Part shown: one piece after another, positions 31,892 through 41,840 of the stretch
Position numbering within the stretch: position 1 is the stretch's first letter
How the letters are laid out: each line of letters opens with the position of its first letter
Assembly: GCA_024426085.1 (NCBI GenBank)
Contig: CP087974.1
Span: forward strand, 3,320,001-3,384,000
Direction of reading: 5' to 3'
DNA: 64,000 bases
Source of the DNA: Rhizobium sp. RCAM05350
GTDB lineage: Bacteria > Pseudomonadota > Alphaproteobacteria > Rhizobiales > Rhizobiaceae
The notes under the pieces: model-generated
The model's database searches: none
Told to the model about the DNA's origin: nothing
The model's input: only the letters and a program-made list of their open reading frames with translations
Position numbers and translations under genes: made by a program

Positions 31892-33064
31892 TCAGAAATC
31901 GTGGAGCAAACGGCTCCAGCTTTCAGAGGCAAGACCGCCGGCATAAAAGCCGTCGCCGATGGCTGCCTGCTTCAGGTCGGTGTGGCGGGTCACCAGGCAG
32001 AAATAACCGGTATGCTTGTGGACCAGATGGCGCTGACGCAGCACAGCGTGTGTCAGGAAGGGCTGCGCCATTCCCTGCGCGCTCGCATATCCGAGGCTGT
32101 CGAGATCGGCGAAAAGCTGAGCGACGACAGCCGCCTCCTGGCGCTCATGACACAAGACGTTCAAAACAACTGCATTGCGGCCATCCGCGCCAAAATACAG
32201 ATAGCAACCTATGGTCTTGCCCTGAGCATCCGTAATGCTGCGGCCTTGAAGCTCGCCAAGCGAGGTGTTCAGCTGCGCAGCGGTAATCAGCCAGTCGAAC
32301 TCCGCCTTGGAAAAGACCGGATGGACGGAGAAACGCTCCATCATCAGCTGAGCCTGTTCCATGAACTGTGGCAGGGAGATCGGCGCACTCGTGACGCCGT
32401 CGTGTGAAGTCGCAGCGAAAGAGGTCCTCGAGCGGCGCACGAAGCGGTCCGCAGCTCGTGCAAGACCCTGCAACGGCAGCTTGGTGAGCAGCGTCACCTT
32501 GCGGCGAGCGATGTCGAGCGCGGCTGCGGCCGGGCGGAATGTCCGATGCCATTCGAGACTTTGAACAGGCAGTACCAGCCCGCCGCCTGCAACCCAGTGG
32601 TCGGCGCTGACCGGCGAAGCATTATCGGTGAAGCAGAAGTCCTGGCGTGCTGCGCGCAACATGCGGGCAAGGCGGGCAGCCCCGGCCGCGCCGGATTTTC
32701 CCTCGGCCATGAAGGCGCAGAGCACCCTGGCGGTCACCGGCCGGCCATGAACCATGAATTCCAGCGGCATTGCCAGAATGGCGCTGTCGATCGTCGATGT
32801 CTCGTTGAGGTGGACGAGGCTGCCGACATCCGGCGTGTAAAGCGGGCTGCTGAAGAAAACCGTTTCCAGGTAACCGGCCAGCTGGCTGTCCGTCGTCTGG
32901 TTGTTCTTGCGGAAGGTTCGGGTGAAGAGATCGGCGACAGCCGGCAGGTCCGACCGCTCCATCGCGCGAACTGCACCTGTATTGTGCCGCGACCGGCCTT
33001 CCTCGGCAGGTGTTCCGGAGAGTTCGATGGGTTGTCTCAAAGCATTTTCCGCAGCGGGTGTCAT
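31892..33064 (-). CDS. Tandem GNAT-fold acyltransferase-like protein
   Basis: Intact, 390 residues. The N-terminal half looks like one GNAT domain (VRAMERSDLPAVADLFTRTFR, residues 32-52; SLVHLNETSTIDSAILAMP). The C-terminal half looks like a second (ITDAQGKTIGCYLYFGADGRNAVVLNV, with the tail GDGFYAGGLASESWSRL). Size and duplicated fold recall FemAB-like aminoacyl/acyl transferases, but the substrate is unknown. It is clearly paralogous to the protein at 35489-36604: both share SLVHLN, the PL/M..F..GR/Q segment and the W-SRL tail. It sits 49 bases downstream of the flippase and upstream of the chain-length gene. Confidence 0.78.
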   Translation of the reverse strand: MTPAAENALRQPIELSGTPAEEGRSRHNTGAVRAMERSDLPAVADLFTRTFRKNNQTTDSQLAGYLETVFFSSPLYTPDVGSLVHLNETSTIDSAILAMPLEFMVHGRPVTARVLCAFMAEGKSGAAGAARLARMLRAARQDFCFTDNASPVSADHWVAGGGLVLPVQSLEWHRTFRPAAAALDIARRKVTLLTKLPLQGLARAADRFVRRSRTSFAATSHDGVTSAPISLPQFMEQAQLMMERFSVHPVFSKAEFDWLITAAQLNTSLGELQGRSITDAQGKTIGCYLYFGADGRNAVVLNVLCHERQEAAVVAQLFADLDSLGYASAQGMAQPFLTHAVLRQRHLVHKHTGYFCLVTRHTDLKQAAIGDGFYAGGLASESWSRLLHDF

Positions 33065-33113
33065 ATCACACTCTTCATATCCGGCTCTGTTACGCCAGTT
33101 TATTTACGGGATA

Positions 33114-34443
33114 TCAGTCAATATTCTCTAAGCAACTCAAACTGTCTTTATGTAAGCGCTGCTCCAGCAGCATCTTTTCCTCGTCCTTCTTCGCGTACTG
33201 GAAGAAGACGGCCCAGGCGACGGCCACCATTGCAATCTCGATCACATAGAATGAAACGACAGTTCCCATCGGCGGGGCGTACCAGGTTGCCCAGGCAGCG
33301 AGGGCTGCACCCAGAATGCTACCAAGGCCCATGACGCTCGCGCGCTGCATGGTATCCAGCGGCTCCCAGCGCTTCGACGGCGATCGACCACATGCCGATC
33401 GGCACGACGACCCAGCAGAGTTTTCGCACGAAGGACACGAGTGTCAGGTATTCATGGCCGAATAGGTACGGCAGCAATGGCGCCAGGAGGAACACAGTCG
33501 TTGCCGCTGCCAGGCTGATGCCGGTGGCGGCAAAGAGCACCTTGCGGATGCGGTCCATCGCCTTGTGAAGGCCGTTGGCGGCCGCGCCGAGCCCGGATAC
33601 ATCAGCCGGTTCAAGGCTTCGACGGAGAGGTAGCTGCTTTCGAGAATGCGGCGGGCGACACTGTAGCTCGCGACGATTTCCGCTGTCGTGACGAGGCTCA
33701 ATGTCAGCAGGTCGGCATTCTGGCGGATGGCTCTCAGAATGAAAGGTATGCTGAAATACATGCCGAGCGGCAGTTCTTCCCTGACGATCTCGTACTTGGG
33801 CCGGCCCAGTTTCGCCAGCGCCCGGATGCAGAAGGCTGCGACCAGGACATGGCAGGCAAACTGCCAGACGGCCCATTCGGCAACTGTCGAGACCCCGAAT
33901 GCGAGGCAGGCAAGCGCTGCTGCGATCGTGCGCGCAATCCATGAAACCGACCACGGTCATATTGGCCGAGACGAAATTGGAATGACCGATGAAAATCTGC
34001 TCGGTCAGGACGATGACGCGCACGAAAATGATGTTGGTGATCAGCATCAGCGTCATATCGACGAGGTTGAGCGAAGGATCGGGCGAAAGCGCAAAGAAAA
34101 ACGGCAGGATAGCCACGCCGAGCAAAACCAGCGCCACGCCGCTGATGGTCGTCAGGATGATGTTGTGGCCGAGCATGACCGGATACATCGAGGGATCGCG
34201 TGCGACACGCCGAACCAGGCACTCCATGCCGCCAAGTCCACAGAGATGGACGGCAATGTTGCAGACCGCAGTGACCGCGACGAAGAGGCTGAACTCATTG
34301 ACGCCAAGCGACCGGGCCAGAATGGCGAAGGTGAGCAGTTGGGCAGCCGAACTCATGATCAGGCTGCCGCCGGAGGCCATGTAGGACATGACCATCGACA
34401 TCAGCGTTCGCTGCTTGGGCGCATGAAACGCGTCCGCTGTCAC
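33114..34443 (-). CDS. Polysaccharide flippase, Wzx/MOP superfamily (three frameshifts)
   Basis: About 443 residues with roughly twelve membrane segments; exports lipid-linked repeat units across the inner membrane. Typical features are MSYMASGGSLIMSSAAQLLTFAILARSLG at the start (in total residues 14-43, a MOP-type first helix) and LTLSLVTTAEIVASYSVARRI in the middle. The frame changes near 33945, 33590 and 33352; the C-terminus ends KDSLSCLENID. I prefer the GTG start at 34443 because GAGGAG lies ten bases before it. It heads the leftward polysaccharide gene series. Confidence 0.88.
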
Positions 34444-34748
34444 CGTCAGTTTTCTCCTCTTGCAGGCAGTGAGGTCTCGCTTGGGTGGCAGCGTTAACGA
34501 CCACGGCAAAATTGGCGGAGACTTCAAAGTTGCAGGTGCATCTGTTCCGTTTGATTGCTGGTTGTCCGATAATACTTTCATTCGCTTCAGAGGTCGTTAA
34601 TTTCGCCGTGAATCTGCCCCTTCGGCGCCGCAGAATTCATATTGAGGTTAACGCTTGCCGTTATGGAGTTGATTTCAGTTTATGTTTACTTCGCTACGGT
34701 ATTGATTGCAGAAGGTTTTGGCGATTGCAGGTTGGAGTTGCGCTGGTG
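34444..34748. other. Divergent intergenic region between flippase and methyltransferase genes
   Basis: About 305 bases, AT-richer than the flanks. It must hold the promoters of both the leftward polysaccharide series and the rightward methyltransferase-GNAT pair. The only sites I can name are the flippase ribosome site (GAGGAG) at the left end and GGAG at 34734-34737 before the methyltransferase start. No operator palindrome is evident. Confidence 0.5.
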
Positions 34749-35435
34749 ATGGACAAGGCACGTGTTGAGGACCGGAACGGAGCGCCACTGCATCGTTTCA
34801 TGGGGGTCGACCTCGAACTGGCTCCCGGCGTGCTCGTTCCTAGAGAGGAAACCGAGCTTCTTGGCCGCACGTCGATCGGATTGATCGAAGGACGGGTCGA
34901 AAATCCGCTGGTTATCGACATGTGCTGCGGCTCCGGTAACCTCGCGCTGGCGATCGCCGCGCACCTCACCGAAGCTCGGCTCTGGGCCTGCGACCTCACA
35001 GATGAGACCGTAAGCCTTGCGAAGCGGAATGCCGAACGCTGCGGCTTTTCCGATCGCCTGAGCGTGATCCAGGGCGACTTGTTCGGCGGGCTTTCGGACA
35101 AGGATCTCGAGGGCAGGATCGACCTGATCGTCTGCAATCCTCCCTATATCTCCACCCAGCGCCTCGAAGGCGACAGCGCGCATCTTCTCGACAACGAGCC
35201 GCGCGAGGCCTTCGATGGTGGACCCTATGGTATTTCCATCCATCAACGCCTCGTCCGCGATGCACTCGCGTTTCTGAAGCCGGGCGGTTGGCTTGCTTTC
35301 GAATTCGGCGAAGGACAGCATCGGCAGGCCGCCGCGCTGCTCGCGCGGGCACGGGGGTATGAGCCTGCGGCCTTCGCCGAGGATGCGGCTGGCCTTCCGC
35401 GCGTCGCATTCGTCCAGAAACGGTCCGACACGTAA
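34749..35435 (+). CDS. PrmC/HemK-like methyltransferase lacking the N-terminal domain
   Basis: 228-residue class I SAM-dependent methyltransferase, intact. The SAM motif is VIDMCCGSGNLALAIA (residues 56-71), the acidic second motif LWACDLTDE, and the NPPY motif near residue 132 marks amide/glutamine-type N-methyltransferases. VPREETELL near residue 31 matches the PrmC VPRxETE signature. PrmC proteins are about 285 residues; here the N-terminal helical domain that recognises release factors is missing. It is not next to prfA but inside a polysaccharide locus, so a different substrate is likely. GTG at 34746 is an alternative start. Confidence 0.85.
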   Translation: MDKARVEDRNGAPLHRFMGVDLELAPGVLVPREETELLGRTSIGLIEGRVENPLVIDMCCGSGNLALAIAAHLTEARLWACDLTDETVSLAKRNAERCGFSDRLSVIQGDLFGGLSDKDLEGRIDLIVCNPPYISTQRLEGDSAHLLDNEPREAFDGGPYGISIHQRLVRDALAFLKPGGWLAFEFGEGQHRQAAALLARARGYEPAAFAEDAAGLPRVAFVQKRSDT

Positions 35436-35488
35436 CGCACCTGCGCTGAACCTTCCCGAAGAACCCGCTGCCGGAACCTGAAAAGCCG

Positions 35489-36604
35489 ATGAGTGAAATC
35501 CCGCGTTGCAAAGCTCCGATATCCCGGCCCTGGCGGGGATGTTTCAACGCGTCTTCCGCGACCCGAAGGCTCCGGCAAGCAAGGGGTTGGTCGACTATCT
35601 CACACATTTCTACCTCGATGCACCCGGCCAGGATATCGGCATCGCATCGCTCGTTCATCTCAATGACGGCGGTGAGATGACCGGTTTTGTCGGGGCCACC
35701 GGATTGCCGATGACTTTTCAGGGCAGGCAATTGCGGGCGGCGATTTGCGGTTCGCTGATGGTCGAGGGACGTGATGCTGATCCGCTTGCGGGCGCACGCC
35801 TGCTCAAGGCATTTCTCGCCGGCCCCCAAGACCTGTCGTTCAGCGAGACGGCGAGTGAGGTGTCCGCGTCGATGTGGATGAAGCTGCGCGGGCTGGCCCT
35901 GCCGCAGTACAGTCTGGACTGGCTTCGCATCATTCGGCCGGCCGGCTTTTTTACCAGAACTTGGCATGAGCCGCATCAGCGCTGCGCGTTTTCTCCGGCC
36001 GGTGGCGCGCAAGACCGATGATATCCTGCTCCGGCGCATGCGCGCCGATGACCTGCGATGGTCCGGCATCCCCGCGTCGTGGAACGGGCAAGGAAGTTTC
36101 AAGACGAGCGATGTGTCCGTCGAGGAATTTGCCGATCTTTTCGTCCGGTTGACGGCGCGATATGCGCTTCGGCCGGATTTTTCCGGCGAACAGCTGGCCT
36201 ATATCCTGCAGGACGCGACGCATCGAAGGCAGGAAGGCGAAGCCGTCTTCTGCAAGGTCGAGGCCCGCACCGGTGCTGTCATCGGGGCATTCGTCTACCA
36301 CGGAAATGCCGGACGTATCGGCCGGGTTCTTCGGATCCTGTCGATCCCAGGGCAAGAACGCCAGGTCATCGACTGCCTGATCGCGCATGCCGCGGAGCGG
36401 GGCGTCGTGGCGTTGCGTGGGCGCACCCAGCCGGCTCTGCTCGAGGCCATGCTCGGCCGACGCATCTCTTTCACCCACATCGCCTCAAGCGTTATCCATG
36501 CGAAGGATCCGGAAATCCTGCAGGCCTTTCAAAATGGCGATGGGTTCTTCAACGGGCTGGCCGGTGAACACTGGAGCCGGCTTGCGGCGGGCGATATCGA
36601 CTGA
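35489..36604 (+). CDS. Tandem GNAT-fold acyltransferase-like protein, paralogue (two frameshifts)
   Basis: About 371 residues, paralogous to the 31892-33064 product. The N-half has SDIPALAGMFQRVFRD and IASLVHLNDGGEMTGF; the C-half has TGAVIGAFVYHGNAGRIGRVL and ends GDGFFNGLAGEHWSRL. The frame is lost just after MSEIPR (near 35504) and again near 35955. It lies 53 bases downstream of the PrmC-like gene on the plus strand and is convergent with the nadE-like gene. A shared substrate class with its paralogue is likely; function unknown. Confidence 0.75.
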
Positions 36605-36637
36605 CACGCCCCCCGCTGCCATTCAACACGTCATGGC

Positions 36638-37651
36638 TTACTTCGGTGCGATCTCGCTGACTGGCTCGACCAATTGCGGTGCAAGATGCAGATAGCGCGT
36701 GGCTTTGCGCTTGGCGGTGATATCGGCCCAGACGCGTGACATCTGGTCTGCGGTGAGGCCGGCGGCCGTGGCAACACTATCCGCGGGCAGATTGTTGTTG
36801 AGGCCATAGAGGCAGAGATCCATCCGATCGTAGGGCAGGGAGAAGTAAAACTCCTCCTGCGTCTGTTGCAGCGAATAGGTATCCGTGGTTGGCGGACGTT
36901 TGCAGATTTCTTCCGGCACGCCGAGGTAAGCGGCCAACTGATAGACCTGGGTCTTGTAGAGATGGGCGATTGGCTTGATGTCGGCTGCACCATCGCCGTT
37001 CTTGACGAAGAAGCCCTGATCGTATTCCAGCCTGTTTGGTGTGCCGATAACGGCAAAGTTCAGCCGGTCGGCGTGGAAATATTCGAGCTGCTTGCGGGTG
37101 CGCTGCTTCATGTTGGTCGCTGCGACGATGCCGAGATAGACGGATGGCGTCATACGCAGCTTCGTCTGCTTGCCATTGGGATCCTGCACGACGAGATAAG
37201 AAATGTTGTAGCCATCGCCTTCCAGTGCGCTGGAAATGACGATCTTCGACGCCCAGGCGCTGGTATACTCAGGAACCAGTTCGCGAATGAACGCGTCACG
37301 GCGATCGTAGCAGCCCATGGCCTGCAGCGATGGCCCGATATCTTCGACAACGCTGTCGATGCCAAATGTTTCGGCGATGGTGCGGCCGAGGCGCAGGCTT
37401 TCCGGATCGGAATCGTTTTCCGGCATGAACAGCGCGTAGACGTTCTTTGCGCCGACTGCTCGGGCGGCAAGAGCGGCGCAGACGCTGCTGTCGATACCGC
37501 CGGAAAGGCCGAGAACGAGGCCACGCTTGCGCAGGGGGCCGCGCAACTGCTCACGCAGCGCTGCGACGATCTTGTCGGTTTCCTTGGCCGGGTCGATTGC
37601 CAGCGTTGCTGCCGAGAATGCGGCTGATGTATCGGCTTTGTGCATGTTCAT
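36638..37651 (-). CDS. nadE: NAD(+) synthase family protein (ammonia-dependent type)
   Basis: Intact, 337 residues. The ATP pyrophosphatase loop is LGLSGGIDSSVCAALA (residues 47-62). Conserved NadE segments follow: IGTPNRLEYDQGFFVKNGDGAADI (24 residues in all, near 207) and KRPPTTDTYSLQQTQEEF. There is no glutaminase domain, so it would use free ammonia. Its start overlaps the stop of the AMP-ligase gene (ATGA), making it the last gene of the asnB-acp-ligase-nadE operon. It could be a true NAD synthase, or a related amide-forming enzyme recruited to this pathway; most rhizobia are expected to carry a separate housekeeping NadE. Confidence 0.85.
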   Translation of the reverse strand: MNMHKADTSAAFSAATLAIDPAKETDKIVAALREQLRGPLRKRGLVLGLSGGIDSSVCAALAARAVGAKNVYALFMPENDSDPESLRLGRTIAETFGIDSVVEDIGPSLQAMGCYDRRDAFIRELVPEYTSAWASKIVISSALEGDGYNISYLVVQDPNGKQTKLRMTPSVYLGIVAATNMKQRTRKQLEYFHADRLNFAVIGTPNRLEYDQGFFVKNGDGAADIKPIAHLYKTQVYQLAAYLGVPEEICKRPPTTDTYSLQQTQEEFYFSLPYDRMDLCLYGLNNNLPADSVATAAGLTADQMSRVWADITAKRKATRYLHLAPQLVEPVSEIAPK

Positions 37652-39192
37652 TCGGCAGCCTCCAGTGTTTCTGCGGCGAGCCTGCGGCTGACCTTGCCGG
37701 TATCTGTCTTCGGCAGCTCATCGCGAAATTCGATGAGGCGCGGAACCATGAAGTCTTCCAGATGGGCGGCGCAATGTTTGATGATTTCCCGCTCCGTCAG
37801 GGCCGGGTCGGAAAGCACGATAAGGGCTGCGATCGCCTGGCCGAGCACGGGGTCGGGCAGTCCGATGACAACGGCTTCGGCGATGCCGGGATGGGCGTGC
37901 AACACGGTCTCGACTTCCTTCGGCGCGACCTTCTCGCCACGGGTCTTGATGATGTCGTCCTTGCGGCCGACGAAATAGAGGAAGCCTTCCTCGTCGGTGC
38001 GGAAGAGGTCGCCGGTATAGAGCACCTTTTCCCAAGGGTTGGGGCCGGGACGGAGCATCTTGTTGGTCGCCTCGTCATTGCGCCAATAGCCCTGCATCAC
38101 ATGCGGGCCGCGGATCACCAATTCGCCGGAGACACCGGGCGCGACGCGCTGGCCGCTGTCGTCGACGACGAAGGCTTCGGTATTCGGAATGGCAATGCCG
38201 ACAGAACCGGGGCGGCGATCGAGTTCCGCCGGCGGCAGGTAGGTGCAGCGCTTGCACTCCGTCAGTCCGTACATTGAATAGACGGTGGCGCGCGGAAAAA
38301 GTTCGCGCAGGCGGGCGATATGGGCGGGTGGCAGGGCGGCTGCGGTATTGGTGATGTAGCGCAGGCTCGGCAGGAAATCCGGCTCGAGGTCGCGCATCTG
38401 CAGGATCATCGCCGCCATCGTCGGCACCAGCGGAAAGCCTGTGACGTTTTCCGCGCGAATACGGTCGAAAATCGCCTGCGGGAACGCGAAGGAGGCTTCC
38501 AGCACGATGGTCGCACCGAGTTTCACCGCCATCAGCAGCTGATAGAGGCCGTAATCGAAGGCAAGCGGTAGGACGTTGAGGATGATGTCGTCGGCCGTAT
38601 TTTCCAGATAGGTGGTGATCGAGGTTGCCGCTGCTTCGACATTCCGATGCGTCATCATCACGCCCTTCGGGCGGCCGGTCGAGCCCGAGGTGTAGATCAA
38701 CAGCGCCAGATCGATGTCGATGCCGTGGTGATTGACGCCGGTTTCGGTGACTGCCAGGCACGTCTCGAAATCGGCGATACCTTCACCGGGACCAGCGCCC
38801 CTGAACTTTGTCGACGCGACGAACAGTGGTCGTGGATCGATCGCCCGTGCTTCCGAGACGACAGGCAGGAGCTTGCCTTGCGTCAGTATGCCTGCCGCTT
38901 CGCAATTGCCGATCATATAGGCGAGCTTGTCGGCCTTGGTCGACGGATTGACCGGTACGGCGGTGGCGCCGGCTTTCAGGATCGCGAAAAGCGAGACCGC
39001 TGCTTCCCAGCAATTGTTCATGAAGACGAGGATGCGATCGCCGCGCACGATGCCGCCTGCGGCAAGCGACGAGGAAAGCCGTCCGGCTGCCGCGTCGAAC
39101 TCCGCATAGGTGAAACGCTTGTCGCCGGCCACCAAGGCCGTCTTGGCACCATGGATACGGGCGCTGTTCTGCAGAAACTCTTCAACGCGCAT
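37648..39192 (-). CDS. AMP-forming acyl/aminoacyl ligase (ANL superfamily)
   Basis: Intact, 514 residues. The ATP-binding loop is LLIYTSGSTGRPKG near residue 165; SMYGLTECKR is the A5-type motif, YTGDLFRTDEEGF the A7 motif and LPKTDTGKVSRR carries the catalytic lysine near residue 499. It would adenylate a carboxylic acid and load it on the phosphopantetheine of the carrier protein encoded 26 bases upstream. The acid is not predictable from sequence. Similar ligase-carrier-amidotransferase trios occur in exosortase-associated polysaccharide loci. Confidence 0.92.
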   Translation of the reverse strand: MRVEEFLQNSARIHGAKTALVAGDKRFTYAEFDAAAGRLSSSLAAGGIVRGDRILVFMNNCWEAAVSLFAILKAGATAVPVNPSTKADKLAYMIGNCEAAGILTQGKLLPVVSEARAIDPRPLFVASTKFRGAGPGEGIADFETCLAVTETGVNHHGIDIDLALLIYTSGSTGRPKGVMMTHRNVEAAATSITTYLENTADDIILNVLPLAFDYGLYQLLMAVKLGATIVLEASFAFPQAIFDRIRAENVTGFPLVPTMAAMILQMRDLEPDFLPSLRYITNTAAALPPAHIARLRELFPRATVYSMYGLTECKRCTYLPPAELDRRPGSVGIAIPNTEAFVVDDSGQRVAPGVSGELVIRGPHVMQGYWRNDEATNKMLRPGPNPWEKVLYTGDLFRTDEEGFLYFVGRKDDIIKTRGEKVAPKEVETVLHAHPGIAEAVVIGLPDPVLGQAIAALIVLSDPALTEREIIKHCAAHLEDFMVPRLIEFRDELPKTDTGKVSRRLAAETLEAAE

Positions 39193-39218
39193 CGTCTGTC
39201 TCCCGTCGCCTGGTCGTG

Positions 39219-39497
39219 TCAGGCCGACATCTTGTTGAGTGCGGGTTCCTGGGCATGTTTCGCAACGAAGGTCGTGATGCGTGCCACGGAATCGAGATTT
39301 GCGGGCACGATATCCGCATCGGCCATGACGAAACCGAACTGGTCTTCGATGAAGGCGACGAGTTCGAGAACACCGGTGGAATCGATGACTTCGTTTTCGA
39401 TCAGCGATGCCTCGTCCTGAAGATCGTAGGAGGTGTCACCAAACAGGAAGTTCTCGATGATGAAGGTCTTGATGCTGTCTTTGATAAGCTGGGTCAT
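39219..39497 (-). CDS. Acyl carrier protein
   Basis: 92 residues, acidic, starting MTQLIKDSIKTFIIENFLFG. The phosphopantetheine serine is in VIDSTGVLELVAFIE (DS, residue 39), close to the usual DSL motif. It lies between asnB (20 bases upstream) and the AMP-forming ligase. It is dedicated to this locus and differs from housekeeping AcpP in sequence. It would carry the activated acid as a thioester while the AsnB-like and transferase enzymes act. Confidence 0.9.
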   Translation of the reverse strand: MTQLIKDSIKTFIIENFLFGDTSYDLQDEASLIENEVIDSTGVLELVAFIEDQFGFVMADADIVPANLDSVARITTFVAKHAQEPALNKMSA

Positions 39498-39517
39498 ATG
39501 TTTTCCTCGGATAGAGC

Positions 39518-41465
39518 TCAAGCCGCCTTGGTGCTAAGCGCCTTGGTGGCTAAAAATGTCTTTTGCCAGAGCTGGGTTGATAGGATGCCGACGAAGGCGA
39601 CATTGTCGCGATAGCCGGACGCCGGCTTCTCGCTGCATTTCTCATAAAGCTTCGAAACGGCCTTCGGATTGAAAAGGCCGGATTCTGCAATCTTGTGTTC
39701 GCTGAAAGCGTCGCTGGACATACTCGCGCTCGTTCTTGCCAACGAAGGACTGGCTGTCCGGCGCCCGGTAGGGCTGCTTGGTCCGGCGTCCGATGCTGTC
39801 CGGAAGAAGGTCCTTTGTTGCTTCCCGCAGGATGTGTTTTTCGACCAGCCCCTTGAGCTTCATTTCGGGCGGCAGGCGCGTCGCGAATTCGACGAGACGA
39901 TGGTCGAGGAACGGGAAACGGCCTTCGACGCCATGTGCCATGGCCATGCGATCGCCCTGGCTCGACAGGATGTAGCCCGGCAAAAGGAAGCGGCTTTCGA
40001 GATATTGCGCCTGATGCAGCGGATGCCAGCGGCCAAAGTCCTGCGGCAGTCGCGAAGCCAGTTCTGCGGCAGCATCGTAACCTGTAAGCGTCTGGCGCAG
40101 ATCGCCGGAGAAGAACAGCTTTGCGGCGGCGGTCCCGCGCAGGCGCGGCCGGTGCGAGAACAGCGGATCGTCCATACTGTCGTCGCCGGCGCCGAAGAAG
40201 GCTGCGAGATATTCGGCCGATTGCTGCTTCAGGCCAGGCAGATAGGCATAGAGCTTGCGAAACAGGTGCGGCCTGATCCGTGAACCGGGCTGGCGGGCGC
40301 AGAAACGGCGCACCCGGGCCTCCTTGAAGATATCGTAGCCGGCAAACACCTCGTCGGCACCTTCCCCGGTCAGAACCACTTTCAGGCCCTTTTCGCGAAC
40401 GAGGCCGGATAGCTGATAGAGCGGTGCCGGGGCCGTGCGCAAGATCGGGCGCTCGGTGAAGCGGATCACATCGGGAAACACGCTGGCAATATCGCCTTCG
40501 CCGCAGGCAACTGCATTATGATGCGTGCCGAGCGCCGTGGCCATCTGTTGCTGGAAAGCGCTTTCATCATGTTCCGCGCTGCCGAAGGTGACTGAAAACG
40601 TCGAGAGGCCGCCGGCTGCCATGGGAGCCGCCAGCGCCGAGACGATCGACGAATCGAGGCCGCCGGAAAGGTAGGAGCCGACCGGAACATCCGCCCGCAT
40701 CCGGATGCGTGTCGCATCAGTCAGCAGGGCGCGTAGTTCCTCGGCGGCGGCGCGTTCGTCCGTGTATGTGGCAGGCTCGCCCATATCCGGGTATTGCAGC
40801 TGCCAGTAAGGTTTGATCGACATCCCGCTCTTCTCGGCAATCAGGAGATGCGCGGGTTCGAGTTCAAATATGTCGCGGAAGGCTGTGCGTGGTGCAATCG
40901 GCGCCCAGAGCGTGAAGATCTGATCCAGAGCCAGCGGATCCATCTCCGCCTGCACGCCCGGCACCTGCAGCAGCGCCTTTACTTCCGAGGCGAAGTAGAG
41001 GGTTTTGCCGATCGTCGTGTAAAACAGCGGCCGAACACCCATCCGATCGCGGGCAATGACCATCCGCTGCCTGGAAGCGTCCCAGATCGCAAAAGCAAAA
41101 TCGCCGTTGAGCAGGGAGACGCAATCCGGTCCCATGCGCTCGTAAAGATGAAGGATTACCTCGGTGTCGCTGCCGGTGCGAAACACATGGCCCTGCGCCT
41201 TCAGCGTCTCGCGCAACTCGACATAGTTGAAAATCTCGCCGTTGAAGGCGATGGTGAAATCGCCGCTGGAATGCGTCATCGGCTGCTGGCCGTCGCCCAG
41301 GCCGACAATCGAAAGGCGCGCATGGCCGAGCCCGACGGTGGGAGCGGTGAAAACGCCCTGCTCATCCGGTCCCCGGTGAGCGATCGCAGCAACCATGCGC
41401 TGCAGCAGCGGCTGCGCATCATGGGGCGCGACGCCATCTCCGAAGTACCCGCCAAATCCACACAT
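39518..41465 (-). CDS. asnB: Asparagine synthetase-like glutamine amidotransferase (one frameshift)
   Basis: About 649 residues. MCGFGGYF leaves Cys2 as the N-terminal nucleophile of a class II glutaminase; RGPDEQG, NGEIFNY and SDTEVILH are the glutamine-site motifs (residues 1-185). The synthetase half has the PP-loop SYLSGGLDSSIVSAL near residue 258 and LTGEGADEVFAGYD. The frame breaks near 39715, leaving the last 65 residues in another frame. It heads the acp-ligase-nadE operon. Homologues in polysaccharide loci amidate sugar carboxylates or carrier-bound acids; free asparagine formation is less likely here. Confidence 0.9.
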
Positions 41466-41840
41466 GCAGCAAAATCCCCGACTTGCCCTTGGAGGCCGCA
41501 TAATGCCTGAAAACCGTCCGCGATGTGTTAATCTGGATCAGAATTCCGGAGCGAATTCCGATATTTGGTCTCACGGTAAAGATTTATTTAAGAATAATTT
41601 CGGGTTTTTACTAAAGTTTTAAGCAATGGAAGAATGGCGTCTGTTCCCTTATGGAATGCAATTTCTCTCGCTCTGCCCCGCCCTTTCAAGGCAATCTCGC
41701 TGAGCGAGCGGACGAGGCCATCTCTAAGTCTATGCAATCTTGGGTGGATTTTGGTAGAAACCGAGAGGGCTTTCGTCTTATGCCTTCGCTCGGCGTCGTG
41801 GTTAATCGTTCCTGAATCGATGGCGCCGGTGCGCGTTTGC
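41466..41840. other. Intergenic region upstream of asnB
   Basis: About 375 bases, AT-rich near 41575-41625. It must hold the promoter of the asnB operon. The octamer GAATTCCG occurs twice as a direct repeat at 41541-41548 and 41553-41560, four bases apart; this could be an operator but is short. No gene is convincing here. Confidence 0.45.
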
